The translations under genes were made by a program, and so were the position numbers. 24,749 nucleotides of DNA. Source: a virus. The stretch spans positions 1-24,749 of IMG/VR virus record IMGVR_UViG_3300027704_000150, one strand, 5' to 3'. Shown here piece by piece: positions 6,506-15,206 of the stretch; position 1 is the first letter of the stretch; each line of letters begins with the position of its first letter. The notes under the pieces were generated by a model. That model ran no database searches and was not told the origin of the DNA. It saw only the letters and a program-made list of their open reading frames with translations.

Positions 6506-8098
6506 TTATCCAGTACTGGGGGGCCCATTTGGCGTCCCGCCGTTAGGAGGGCCTTTAGTACCGTCAATATTATTGTCACCCATGTCCGGATCTGCAAGTG
6601 CTGCATCCATTTCAGTGTTGGCGTCGTTCTCTTTTTTCATCTGTTTATCTAAGTTATCGATATCTTCGTCTGTTTGCTTGAGCACATTACGTTTAACCCA
6701 ATCTTCAGAAAAGTATTTTCCAACATATACATCAAGTGCATTCACAGTATTAATACGTTCATTGAGGATTTCATTGTCTTTCAACTCAGAGAAGTAGTTG
6801 TCTGTCTTGAAATCATATTTAATGTTGCGTTTAATATCATTAAACTCTTCTGGCGTCATGTGTCCTTTTAACACCAATTGTTTCTCTAATGCGGAATCAA
6901 ATAATATTGAAAATCGCATTCTAATTCTTTGAATAAATTTTTGAAATTTTACTTCATCACGATTAATTTCAGTAGCTCGTCCTAATGTCATTCCTGTTTC
7001 AGGTTCTAATCTTGATATAGGTACGTTTAATGACTTGTACATCTTCTTTTGGAAGTACAGTACATCGTCCATCTCTCCAAGATTTTGACCACCCGGCAGT
7101 GTAGTGATTTCAGTACCACGACCACCTTCCCGTCTTGGCAACCAATAGTCCTCAAGCATTGTCATAAACTTACGATCGTCTCTGACTTCGCCAGTAGCAG
7201 CATCGTAAATTAAACGATTTTTATGCTTGGCCATCATATCTCTAAGATATTGCTCTGCTTTCATCTTGGGTAGATTACCAACATCAATATAGAAGATACG
7301 CCTTTCAGGAGCTCTAGCTATTCGGTAGATGACCGTTGCGTCTTCTAAAATTCGAAGTTGGTTTAAGGGCTTAATAGCTTTATGAAGATGAGATAGAACA
7401 AGTCTATTGTCTTCACTCATAACACCAGATGTTGCATGAAGTATAGCATCCTTAGCGATCTTAACTCCTTGATCTGCTCCAGCTGCTGTCGGACTCCCAC
7501 CTGGATAACCAACAAACCCTTTATCATTATAAATGAAAAATTCACTAATAGTACGTTCTACTTGGACTTGTGTTCCAGGTATACGTTCTTTTTTATTTTC
7601 TCTTACTTTTTTAATTTTTCGAGGATCGATATATCTTAATTCTTTGATACCTTCTTCTACCGCATCCGGATCAATGATCACATGATAGAACATTCTACCA
7701 TCGATATACCAATGACGAGCAACCTCATAGCCCTTTTCATTAAACTCTAAAAGGTCTAGGACAAACTCAAATTCTTTTTGAATGATTTTTTTAGTTCCAG
7801 CAGACATACCTTTAACTAAATCAAGGTTGATATCTACTAGTCTGTTGTGCTCATCATAAACAATAAACTCATGAATGATATCGTCGATGGCCATGTCGCA
7901 CTCAGGCATCATAGACATTCGACGATATCTAGTTACAAGTTCTGCTTCTGTTCGGGTAGCACCTTCAAGATCAACATAGGTGCCATACATGCCTCCAGTA
8001 GTGACATTATGTGCGCCATCATCTAGTTGTAAGGGCGCAAAGGAAGCAGGTCGCTCCCCTTGCGCTCTTTTTATTTCAAATCCGAATAATGTTGCCAT
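6506..8098 (-). CDS. 20: Portal vertex protein gp20
   Basis: The 530-residue product matches T4 gp20 in length (524) and in hallmark blocks. These include RYRRMSMMPECDMAIDDIIH near residue 60, IDGRMFYHVIIDP, ELRYIDPRKIKKVRE, ATVIYRIARAPERRIFYIDV, LPKMKAEQYLRDMM and TTLPGGQNLGEMDDVLYFQK. The latter region continues into SLNVPISRLEPETG, the region used for cyanophage g20 diversity surveys. The portal dodecamer sits at one capsid vertex, nucleates head assembly, and is the channel and motor dock for DNA. The C-terminal 50 residues are low-complexity Asn/Gly/Pro. Confidence 0.97.
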   Translation of the reverse strand: MATLFGFEIKRAQGERPASFAPLQLDDGAHNVTTGGMYGTYVDLEGATRTEAELVTRYRRMSMMPECDMAIDDIIHEFIVYDEHNRLVDINLDLVKGMSAGTKKIIQKEFEFVLDLLEFNEKGYEVARHWYIDGRMFYHVIIDPDAVEEGIKELRYIDPRKIKKVRENKKERIPGTQVQVERTISEFFIYNDKGFVGYPGGSPTAAGADQGVKIAKDAILHATSGVMSEDNRLVLSHLHKAIKPLNQLRILEDATVIYRIARAPERRIFYIDVGNLPKMKAEQYLRDMMAKHKNRLIYDAATGEVRDDRKFMTMLEDYWLPRREGGRGTEITTLPGGQNLGEMDDVLYFQKKMYKSLNVPISRLEPETGMTLGRATEINRDEVKFQKFIQRIRMRFSILFDSALEKQLVLKGHMTPEEFNDIKRNIKYDFKTDNYFSELKDNEILNERINTVNALDVYVGKYFSEDWVKRNVLKQTDEDIDNLDKQMKKENDANTEMDAALADPDMGDNNIDGTKGPPNGGTPNGPPSTG

Positions 8099-8129
8099 TC
8101 GTTAACTTCACTTTCCTAATAATATAACT

Positions 8130-8681
8130 TTAGTTGCCGCCGGCGTTACCGGTAATACCTCCATCTACTTCCCACCAATCGTATTGAAAGGTAACAGTAA
8201 ACTCTTCAATCGTATCTGTAGTGTTCCAATCAAGATCAATAGTGCTGACCTCAGTTGGCCACATACCATTGAATGTGTATTGGCGAATTGGAATACCGGT
8301 TTTACTATACTGTACTACTTGTGCGTTTTCCTTGTACAGAGAAGGCGCAGCTGCACCAAACTTCCGTACGTTACCTAGATGCGTATTAATATTCTGCATC
8401 CACTCTTCCATAGCATTTCTGATCAAGAAGTCTTCGTCATTGGTTATTGTTATTGTCCATTCAGCAAATGTTCTATCACCAGCTATCTTAATCTTTCTAC
8501 CAAAGTAACCTACTTCAATAGTTCCGACCGTCGACGCTGGAATTTGCGCCGCTCTTGCCATAAAAGGAATTTTGGCATCACCACCAGAGTTAGCCGGATT
8601 ATTCATTATGACCTGGAATAGAGCAGGGCGTGCACCACCAAGTGCTAGCTGTGATCTAATTTCATTGATATTAAAGGCCAT
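8130..8681 (-). CDS. 19: Tail tube protein gp19
   Basis: The 183-residue product is close in size to T4 gp19 (163) and sits in the canonical place between sheath and portal. It begins MAFNINEIRSQLALGGARPA followed by LFQVIMNNP, and contains PFMARAAQIPASTVGTIEVG, FGRKIKIAGDRTFAEWTITI and FLIRNAMEEWMQNIN, as in marine T4-like tube proteins. It forms stacked hexamers as the inner tube of the contractile tail. The ATG has AGGAG 6 bases upstream. A variant late promoter octamer lies 24 bases upstream. Confidence 0.95.
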   Translation of the reverse strand: MAFNINEIRSQLALGGARPALFQVIMNNPANSGGDAKIPFMARAAQIPASTVGTIEVGYFGRKIKIAGDRTFAEWTITITNDEDFLIRNAMEEWMQNINTHLGNVRKFGAAAPSLYKENAQVVQYSKTGIPIRQYTFNGMWPTEVSTIDLDWNTTDTIEEFTVTFQYDWWEVDGGITGNAGGN

Positions 8682-8704
8682 CGAGCTCTCCTATTCGTTG
8701 TATC

Positions 8705-8712
8705 TATTTAGC
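8705..8712 (-). promoter_or_regulatory. Variant late promoter (GCTAAATA) upstream of gp19
   Basis: The minus strand reads GCTAAATA between the sheath stop and the tube ATG, 24 bases from the start. It differs from TATAAATA at two positions. Its spacing to the gene equals that of the exact promoters here, and the same octamer recurs on the plus strand at 17415-17422. No direct proof of activity. Confidence 0.42.
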
Positions 8713-10914
8713 TTAGAATTGTCCGACGACTTCAGAGAACTCAACGTTCGTTCTGACGGCGATGAAGTTCAACTGAATAAAGTTAATCGACCGAGCTGGC
8801 TTGATGTATATGTCACCAATAAACTCGTTTCTGTCAATTACTTCACCAGTATTATTCGTATCGTCACAAACAACCTTGAAGTCAAAAATACCTCTTCGAC
8901 CCTGAACATCCCGAAGGAAAGGCTCGACCATATTTCTGAATTGTGCTCTCGTGAATTCATCGTTGAATTCAAACAATGTATATTTTGCCGCTCTACTAAT
9001 TGCCTTCTCAAGAACAATGAACAATCTACGAACATTAATTCTATCAAACGCACTCGGCTTAGCAAGCAAAGTTTTGTCACCAAATAGGATAGTTCCTTGA
9101 CCAGGGAAAGTAACAACTGGGTTGATACCCTTCTTGTACAAAATGTCCCGATCAGCCTTATCTGGGTTGTAGGGGTTCTTAATGACGTTCTTCAAGATAC
9201 CTCTGTTAAATCCAGCAGGAGAGAACCATGGGTCTCGAAGATTATCTGTTCTGACAATCAGACCAGCAACATCACCGTTGTATGGAACATACCGATATAC
9301 GTCGTTGTATCTATCATACTGATATTTGTATCCACCGTCCATCACACCATACGAGGAGGATGTCAGAGCGTTTCTCATGTCGACTGTGTTAGCAGACTCA
9401 TCACCAGCGTTGTTGATCACATCAGCCTTTTCGGGAGAGATGATAACAATACAATCTTTTCTTGGCTCAGCAATATTATCAATCAGATAGTTTCCAAGTT
9501 GATGACCGTGTGTGCCACCTCTTGCTTTACCTTGCAAGATCAAAGAGACATCAATCTCTTCAGCATTCTTGAACTTATCATAAGCTGTCGTCAGCTGACC
9601 AATTGCAACGTTGCTTTCACCAGAATCGCTCTCGCCAACTAAGACGTGAGTAGTTACGTTTGCAGTACCACCGTCTCGGCCAACTGTAAATGATCTCGAG
9701 AATGGAACCGTGTTAGTTACAGCAGTGTTGACCATGTTGACAGCTGTGTTAACATAATCTGCTGTCGAGTTTTGAGTCTCACCAGCTACGCGTACTTTCT
9801 TGCCACCGTTATATACCCACGCGCTTTGAGCATGGAGCACATCGTAGTAGTAGATCGATTCACCAGACTCGTTCTTGGCGTCTGTAGCGCGAGACAGGTT
9901 TGGATACGATTCAAGGATACTTCCTCTTACACCGGAAATTGCTCCATCTTCATCTTGAACAACAATATGAAGCTCATCTGAAGCATCTGAATTGTTTGCA
10001 ACATTGTTACAGAACAATGAAGTACCAGGAGCTTGATCGAAGTTACCAGCAAACTGCCACTTACGTGTTACTGAACTAGCAACTAGGTTAGCAGTGAACG
10101 CAGCACTCAGTGTATACTTGGACTCGAACGAAATATTCGCTGTACCTGTAAAAACAGTACCGCCGACTCCATCAAGAGCTCCGGAAGTCGATGTTGATCC
10201 GATTGTCTGGACACGTTTTTCGGTAAACCCAATTGAGTTATTACCTAGCTTAATAATATCACCAACAGCAAAGCTGGAAGCAACATTAGCAACAGTGTTT
10301 TGTGCTAGCAGATATTCAGCAACAGTTACGTTAGACGTCTCTGTGAAACTGCCTTTACTATCCGTTGCAGTAATGACAAACTCTGTATTACCTACAGCGA
10401 TGTTAACATCAACAGATGAAATACCAGATACGTTATTAGAGACTGTGCTCTCAAACGCACCAGAGCTATCACAAACAGAAATCTTCAACGAGTTACCAAG
10501 TGATCCAGGGTAGCGAGCCAAGAAGCTAGCATCGGCTGGAACAGTGACATCGTTGTCATAGTGTTCTTGGTTTTTGATTTTTAGAGTATGCGACGTGTTA
10601 GCTGAGCCGACGGCGGTTGCTGTATTCTGCAGCACCGTAGCGTTAAGAGCAGTTGTCGCAGTAGCTCGGCTAACATATAGCTTGTTGCCATATGCTAGAA
10701 AATTGGCTGCGGTGAAAAATGTTTCGAAATTAGTACCGTCGGGCTTCCCATAAGTATTGGCAAGTTCTTCTTCTGAAGAAACTAGGTTCGCCAGCTCGAC
10801 AGGTCCCCATCTAAAGTGACCTGCAAATGCGCCCTCAGTCGTAGAGACTGCAGGAACAATTGTGGTTAAGTCAATTTCCGTTACGTTTACACCAGGACTG
10901 ACTTGAAATCCCAT
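8713..10914 (-). CDS. 18: Contractile tail sheath protein gp18
   Basis: The 733-residue product is longer than T4 gp18 (659) but has the expected ends. The start is MGFQVSPGVNVTEIDLTTIV, with EGAFAGHFRWGPVE following. The conserved C-terminal domain contains RDPWFSPAGFNRG, YKKGINPVVTFPGQG, NVRRLFIVLEKAISRAAKYT, FLRDVQGRRGIFDFKVVCDD and FIGDIYIKPARSINFIQLNF. The middle (about 110-450) is Thr/Ser/Asn/Val-rich and variable, where sheath proteins carry surface-exposed domains and where the extra length lies. The protein forms the contracting sheath around gp19. A late promoter lies 53 bases upstream of the ATG. Confidence 0.97.
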   Translation of the reverse strand: MGFQVSPGVNVTEIDLTTIVPAVSTTEGAFAGHFRWGPVELANLVSSEEELANTYGKPDGTNFETFFTAANFLAYGNKLYVSRATATTALNATVLQNTATAVGSANTSHTLKIKNQEHYDNDVTVPADASFLARYPGSLGNSLKISVCDSSGAFESTVSNNVSGISSVDVNIAVGNTEFVITATDSKGSFTETSNVTVAEYLLAQNTVANVASSFAVGDIIKLGNNSIGFTEKRVQTIGSTSTSGALDGVGGTVFTGTANISFESKYTLSAAFTANLVASSVTRKWQFAGNFDQAPGTSLFCNNVANNSDASDELHIVVQDEDGAISGVRGSILESYPNLSRATDAKNESGESIYYYDVLHAQSAWVYNGGKKVRVAGETQNSTADYVNTAVNMVNTAVTNTVPFSRSFTVGRDGGTANVTTHVLVGESDSGESNVAIGQLTTAYDKFKNAEEIDVSLILQGKARGGTHGHQLGNYLIDNIAEPRKDCIVIISPEKADVINNAGDESANTVDMRNALTSSSYGVMDGGYKYQYDRYNDVYRYVPYNGDVAGLIVRTDNLRDPWFSPAGFNRGILKNVIKNPYNPDKADRDILYKKGINPVVTFPGQGTILFGDKTLLAKPSAFDRINVRRLFIVLEKAISRAAKYTLFEFNDEFTRAQFRNMVEPFLRDVQGRRGIFDFKVVCDDTNNTGEVIDRNEFIGDIYIKPARSINFIQLNFIAVRTNVEFSEVVGQF

Positions 10915-10966
10915 GGCTTATTTCTCCTTCTATAAGGTATTTACGCAAGTTTATCTTACGTCCAAA

Positions 10967-10974
10967 TATTTATA
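10967..10974 (-). promoter_or_regulatory. T4-type late promoter for gp18
   Basis: The minus strand reads TATAAATA in the 72-base gap between gp17 and gp18, 53 bases upstream of the sheath ATG, the same distance as for gp22. Confidence 0.85.
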
Positions 10975-10986
10975 ATATACTAGCTT

Positions 10987-12639
10987 TCACCACGATCCTT
11001 CAATCTCGTATGGCGTTGCAACAAGCAATGGATCTGACTTATATTTCTGCATATCGTCGTCCGGATCTGTAAATCCATCCTGAAAAAACCCAAAAGGAAG
11101 CAATTCATCTTCCATAGCTTTCTCATTTGCTTCTAGCAGATTTTTTCTTATGTCGATATCTGTCATGTCTTTAAAGTATTCTTGACCGGTAAGCCAAGAA
11201 AATAATACCAACGACATCACAAGATCATCATGATAACCTTCTTCTGCTGCATAACTCTGACCTTTAACGCAAAATGCTGTCAGCTCTTTAAGGATTTCGA
11301 AATCATTGATTACTAATTTATCGTTCTCTATGATAGTTTTTAAGCCGGCACAACCAACACGCTTTAGTTGTTTAGTTGTTCTAACACCAAGCTGTTGGCC
11401 TTTACCACCGAATCCAGCAGTAAGCAACTGGCCAGATCTGCCTTTCCACTCGGCTGTTAGAATACCCTCATACTCTAACTCGTGGTGTAGTATGTCTGCA
11501 ACCTGTTGACCTATATCATTTATCTCTACGAGAATAATAGCATCATTGTACATCCGGCCAGTATTATATATGACATTAGGATACAACATTGGAGAAATAA
11601 CATTAGAGCGATAGGTACAAACCACTTCATAAGGTACAACAGTGCAATCAATAACAGTAAAAGCACTATAGTCATTTCCAATACCTCTTGATGTATCTAC
11701 ACTTATTGCATATATGTGATTTGATACTCGTTCTTTCCATATTTTTAAATTCTCATTCTGTTGTATTGGATCGTGGAACACTAATCTAGATAACACAGTT
11801 GGATTAATTAGTGTGTTAGATGAACCAATAAAGTCACATTCGAATTCTTGTCTAAATTGTTCTTCACTTGTGTTCTTAATGGTCTGTTCTTTCCAAGCCT
11901 CATCTCTACCTGGTACAGCTGACCAATGAACTTGAATAGGCAAATATTCGTTTCTACCTTCTACTGCATCTATCCACAACTTATAAAATAAATTCATACC
12001 TTTTGGAGTAGATGTGATCATTACTCGTGAAGTATTACCAGATGAAATTGTAGGATAAACAGACGCAAAAAACTCTTCTTGTAGCGTCGCATCCACAAAC
12101 GCAAACTCATCCAAGTATACAAGACTGAATGACCCACCTCTTATAGATGAAGTAGATGTTGACGATGCTAAAATCTTCGATCCGTTTTCTAACTCGATGC
12201 TACCCTTGTTCCATTCCACAAGGCCTTGTTGCAACCAAGGAGGCAACCACTCATATGCCATTTGGAGCCGGCTCAAAATCTCACGTGCAGTACTGGCCTT
12301 ATTAGCCAAGATAGCACAGTTAAACGATTCGTTGAATAATACAAACCAAAGTATGATGGCAACCATTGTTGTTGTCTTGCCGCTCTGCCGCGGCATTTTA
12401 CAAATAGAAAATCTATTCTCAACAACAGACTGCATTATATCTTTTTGAAAGTCGTATAGCTCTAAAGGTACAACACCTTCATCAACACTAACGATCTTCA
12501 TGTATTTCTTACAAAAGTAATTAATATCCTTAGAACACTTTACGAGTTCTTGGATTTGTTCTTCTGTATAATCAATTGCAATCCCAGCTTTTTTAAGTCT
12601 GGCATTGCCAAGATATATTTGGTTAGACGATAATTCCAC
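10987..12639 (-). CDS. 17: Terminase large subunit gp17 (ATPase and nuclease)
   Basis: The 550-residue product is the DNA packaging motor. ATPase domain: Walker A RQSGKTT at 84-90, VEWNKGSIELENGSKI as in T4, Walker B SLVYLDEFAF with D177/E178, and the coupling motif ITSTPKGMN. RNase H-like nuclease domain: D315 in SVDTSRGIGNDYSAF, E372 in VEINDIGQQ, and D471/D472 in AAEEGYHDDLVMSL, a block nearly identical to T4. It is shorter than T4 gp17 (610) mainly at the N-terminus. The predicted start is the GTG at 12637-12639, inside the end of the nuclease gene (17-base overlap); a weak AAGAG precedes it, so coupling is likely. Confidence 0.97.
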   Translation of the reverse strand: MELSSNQIYLGNARLKKAGIAIDYTEEQIQELVKCSKDINYFCKKYMKIVSVDEGVVPLELYDFQKDIMQSVVENRFSICKMPRQSGKTTTMVAIILWFVLFNESFNCAILANKASTAREILSRLQMAYEWLPPWLQQGLVEWNKGSIELENGSKILASSTSTSSIRGGSFSLVYLDEFAFVDATLQEEFFASVYPTISSGNTSRVMITSTPKGMNLFYKLWIDAVEGRNEYLPIQVHWSAVPGRDEAWKEQTIKNTSEEQFRQEFECDFIGSSNTLINPTVLSRLVFHDPIQQNENLKIWKERVSNHIYAISVDTSRGIGNDYSAFTVIDCTVVPYEVVCTYRSNVISPMLYPNVIYNTGRMYNDAIILVEINDIGQQVADILHHELEYEGILTAEWKGRSGQLLTAGFGGKGQQLGVRTTKQLKRVGCAGLKTIIENDKLVINDFEILKELTAFCVKGQSYAAEEGYHDDLVMSLVLFSWLTGQEYFKDMTDIDIRKNLLEANEKAMEDELLPFGFFQDGFTDPDDDMQKYKSDPLLVATPYEIEGSW

Positions 12640-13048
12640 GCTCTTTTAACCGATCTCTGTTTATAAGATGTTCGTCTGCAATAAGTGATTTGTTCTGTCC
12701 AAGATATCTAACACCATAATGATCTCTAATCATAGCTTCAGCCATCTTCATCCATGCACCAGACGTGTGGTGGTAGATTTCAAAGTCTCCTAAGATCCTA
12801 CCATATTTTCCCTTTTCATCTTGAAAAGAATAAAACTTCCTTGCTCCAGCAATATATTTTATAACTTGGTCTTTTGCTAACAAGCCATACTTCTTCTCTT
12901 CATCATCTGACGTTCTTGATTCCGGAGTATCAATCCCCATGATTCTGATTCTTTGTTTCTTTAACCAGACACCAAACCCTAAATCAATATCGATGTCAAC
13001 AGTATCACCGTCAACTACCTTAACTAAATTAAAACTATATTCAAACAT
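12623..13048 (-). CDS. Staphylococcal-nuclease-like (SNase) endonuclease
   Basis: The 141-residue product carries the SNase/thermonuclease signature: KVVDGDTVDIDI with D15, RIRIMGIDTPES with R35, D40 and E43, and YGRILGDF with R84. These correspond to the Asp/Arg/Asp/Glu/Arg catalytic and calcium-binding set of micrococcal nuclease. No obvious signal peptide is present, so it should act in the infected cell. It sits between terminase small and large subunits and overlaps gp17 by 17 bases, implying coordinated late expression. It may help degrade host DNA or process DNA during packaging; the role is inference, the family is clear. Confidence 0.9.
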   Translation of the reverse strand: MFEYSFNLVKVVDGDTVDIDIDLGFGVWLKKQRIRIMGIDTPESRTSDDEEKKYGLLAKDQVIKYIAGARKFYSFQDEKGKYGRILGDFEIYHHTSGAWMKMAEAMIRDHYGVRYLGQNKSLIADEHLINRDRLKERGIIV

Positions 13049-13107
13049 CTGTTGACTTCTCCTAAAATTGGTATATAATAAGTAATGCGGTCCGGACAGG
13101 TATAGTA

Positions 13108-13566
13108 CTATTTTTTAAAGACATCCCTAGCATTACCACCTAATAGCTTAGTAAGCTCACTGGTATTACCAACGAACAGATTATTAGTAACCTTGTCTGG
13201 GCCTTTCGGATCGGATAAGATGTTCTTTGCTTTCTGCTGTATATCTACTATTCGTTCGTTTGTATCTGTGAGAGTTTTAATAAGTTGTCCAACAACTTCA
13301 TATGCTCGAGGATGTTGGGATTGAGCTGCTAACTCCATTAATTCTTCTAATGCATCTTTACCTTTTTCAGCTAAGTGGTATAGATTCTCTCTAGCATATT
13401 TAACATCGTTCTCTGTTGTTTGATCAGATTCTGAAACAGTTTCAATAATTCGCGGATCCTTAGTCACTATTAATGGCGCAGTATTAGGAGTGAGATCTAA
13501 AGCATTAGCAATAGGATCAGGATGCACGTTAAATTTATTATCCGGAACTTGTGTTTGCGTCGCCAC
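13108..13566 (-). CDS. 16: Terminase small subunit gp16
   Basis: The 152-residue product has the helical core expected of T4-type small terminase: DVKYARENLYHLAEKGKDAL, EELMELAAQSQHPRAYEVVG, and TNERIVDIQQKAKNI, with a disordered C-terminus ending LLGGNARDVFKK. Gp16 forms rings that recognise DNA and regulate gp17. The GTG at 13564-13566 is preferred over the upstream TTG at 13581 because GAGGAG lies 7 bases before it. It overlaps gp15 by 29 bases. A 59-base gap follows before the nuclease gene, containing an 8-base GTCCGGAC palindrome of no assigned role. Confidence 0.9.
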   Translation of the reverse strand: MATQTQVPDNKFNVHPDPIANALDLTPNTAPLIVTKDPRIIETVSESDQTTENDVKYARENLYHLAEKGKDALEELMELAAQSQHPRAYEVVGQLIKTLTDTNERIVDIQQKAKNILSDPKGPDKVTNNLFVGNTSELTKLLGGNARDVFKK

Positions 13567-14428
13567 TGAAGAACTCCTCAAAGTTTGTTATATATCCATA
13601 ATTATCGTTTGCTTGAATGAGTGAAGTATTAACAGTCAAAGAAGCATTTGTTGTTGGAGAACCATTAGCTAATAGTCCAGGTGTAATTGTTGTTCGTTGA
13701 TGGAGGACATTAGATGATGTGCTAATGCCGGCAATTACTGTATTGGCTGGATGTGAGTTAGCAATTGGGGTCGTTGTATCAACATAGAAATTTAAATTAG
13801 CAGTTTTGATAACCCCAGATGTTCTGACTGGGCCGAACAGTTGACCCTTTACAGTAAATGTAAGAGTGTGTATTAAAGCGCGCCTCTGTTGAAAATCTGC
13901 TTCATACGTATCTTGTATTGAGACAGCTTCAAGCACAATTGGTATGTCGACAGTCCAGTTCATCGATGATAATAGTGTTGCTGTAACAGTAAACTCTGGT
14001 GTGAAAAACGGCATGATCTGTTCAAGGATTTTTGTAGAATCTTCTGCATATTTTGTAAATACGTTCAACTCAAAAGTAATATCATATGGAACAGGGTTGT
14101 ACATAGTTTTGTAATTAGATTTGTTGTTTGTGTCATGTACAGCAACGTTTCTACGTACGGTGTTTAATTTTCTTTCTGTTGCATACGACATACCAATCAT
14201 TTCAAAAGACATTCGCGGAAGGGTTATTGCAACTTCTCTATCCAAATCTGGATCTTGTTCTAGTCTTGCAATAGTTTTGTCGCGAGGACCATATGTTAAT
14301 GGTACTTTTATATCTTGTACTCTGTTTCCTTCGCCATCTGTTCTATAGATCATGATCTCATTGAACAATGTACCAAATATGATTACATATTTACGTAAAG
14401 TGGAGTGGTAAAAATTATGGCCAAACAT
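13538..14428 (-). CDS. 15: Tail sheath stabiliser / tail terminator gp15
   Basis: The 296-residue product matches T4 gp15 (272) from its first residues: MFGHNFYHSTLRKYVIIFGT then LFNEIMIYR, corresponding to the T4 pattern MFG-YNS-RRY-G-LF-I-I-R. It continues with VPLTYGPRDK, ITLPRMSFEMIGMSYATERK, MYNPVPYDITFELNVFTKYA and EQIMPFFTPEF. Gp15 caps the finished sheath and tube and joins the tail to the neck. The Asn/Thr/Ser-rich C-terminal 80 residues are variable. The start overlaps the gp14 stop (ATGA-type). Confidence 0.94.
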   Translation of the reverse strand: MFGHNFYHSTLRKYVIIFGTLFNEIMIYRTDGEGNRVQDIKVPLTYGPRDKTIARLEQDPDLDREVAITLPRMSFEMIGMSYATERKLNTVRRNVAVHDTNNKSNYKTMYNPVPYDITFELNVFTKYAEDSTKILEQIMPFFTPEFTVTATLLSSMNWTVDIPIVLEAVSIQDTYEADFQQRRALIHTLTFTVKGQLFGPVRTSGVIKTANLNFYVDTTTPIANSHPANTVIAGISTSSNVLHQRTTITPGLLANGSPTTNASLTVNTSLIQANDNYGYITNFEEFFSGDANTSSG

Positions 14429-15204
14429 CAGAAACGTCCGCCTTCACTAAATGGATCGGTATCGCTAAAGTCAATTACTGTATCTGCTTCACCCTCAATG
14501 AACACATTTTCACTATCTGTAATTGTATCAAAGTCTCGAGATGGTGTTGAGCTAGCGTCTTCAGAATCTTCTTCTTCAGTAACAAGTCTGTAACCATCTT
14601 CTGTGAACACCGGTGTAATGCCATCTTCACCTAACAACTGAACTTCTTCAAGAACATCAAGAGAATGTTTAGATTGAACCTCATCAATTACGTCTATACC
14701 AGTATTAAATCTTTCGTTTGAATACTCAAACAACTCTACTTTGATATCATAGAATTGTATTGCGCCCATTTGATAAAATACAGGCTCATGCTCAGTGAAC
14801 ACAATTGAATATAGCTTTTCAGTCAAGGGGAAGAAAATTAAATCACCTTCCCTTGGTCTTGAGATATTTTGTGTACCTTCAATTTCAGTCTCAAAAGACC
14901 GCCTTGCAACCGACAATGTCATAGAATCTCTAATTTCTAATCCGAATTTGGACAAGAAGTCACCTTCTCCTTCGAACCCATCAACATTTCTTATGTACAT
15001 TGCAACATCAGTTACATTATCAAACACAGCCAGATCCTCTTCAGTATATAACTGATCATATCCCTCTGAAGTATACTTCTTACACATATATCCAACATCT
15101 ATACCATACATCGATATAGATTCTATCACCAAATCAGCGATTAAGCCTTGCTCACCTGCATGAGCAAACTTATTAAAATATGTGCTTGTTGTTGCTTGTG
15201 CCAT
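14428..15204 (-). CDS. 14: Neck / head completion protein gp14
   Basis: The 258-residue product matches T4 gp14 (256) in length and place. It contains QGLIADLVIESISMYGIDVG near residues 19-38, YTEEDLAVFDN, then FGLEIRDSMTLSVARRSFE, RPREGDLIFFPLTEKLYSIV and VFYQMGAIQFYDIKVELFEY, blocks I associate with this family. Gp14 together with gp13 forms the neck that seals the DNA-filled head and receives the tail. The C-terminal 60 residues are very acidic. It is separated from gp13 by 2 bases and overlaps gp15. Confidence 0.93.
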   Translation of the reverse strand: MAQATTSTYFNKFAHAGEQGLIADLVIESISMYGIDVGYMCKKYTSEGYDQLYTEEDLAVFDNVTDVAMYIRNVDGFEGEGDFLSKFGLEIRDSMTLSVARRSFETEIEGTQNISRPREGDLIFFPLTEKLYSIVFTEHEPVFYQMGAIQFYDIKVELFEYSNERFNTGIDVIDEVQSKHSLDVLEEVQLLGEDGITPVFTEDGYRLVTEEEDSEDASSTPSRDFDTITDSENVFIEGEADTVIDFSDTDPFSEGGRF

Positions 15205-15206
15205 TA

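Noticed and set aside
13049-13107. Palindrome GTCCGGAC and AT-rich stretch between gp16 and the nuclease as a promoter or packaging site
   Set aside because: No TATAAATA match and no flanking T-run. An 8-base palindrome alone is not enough to call a site.
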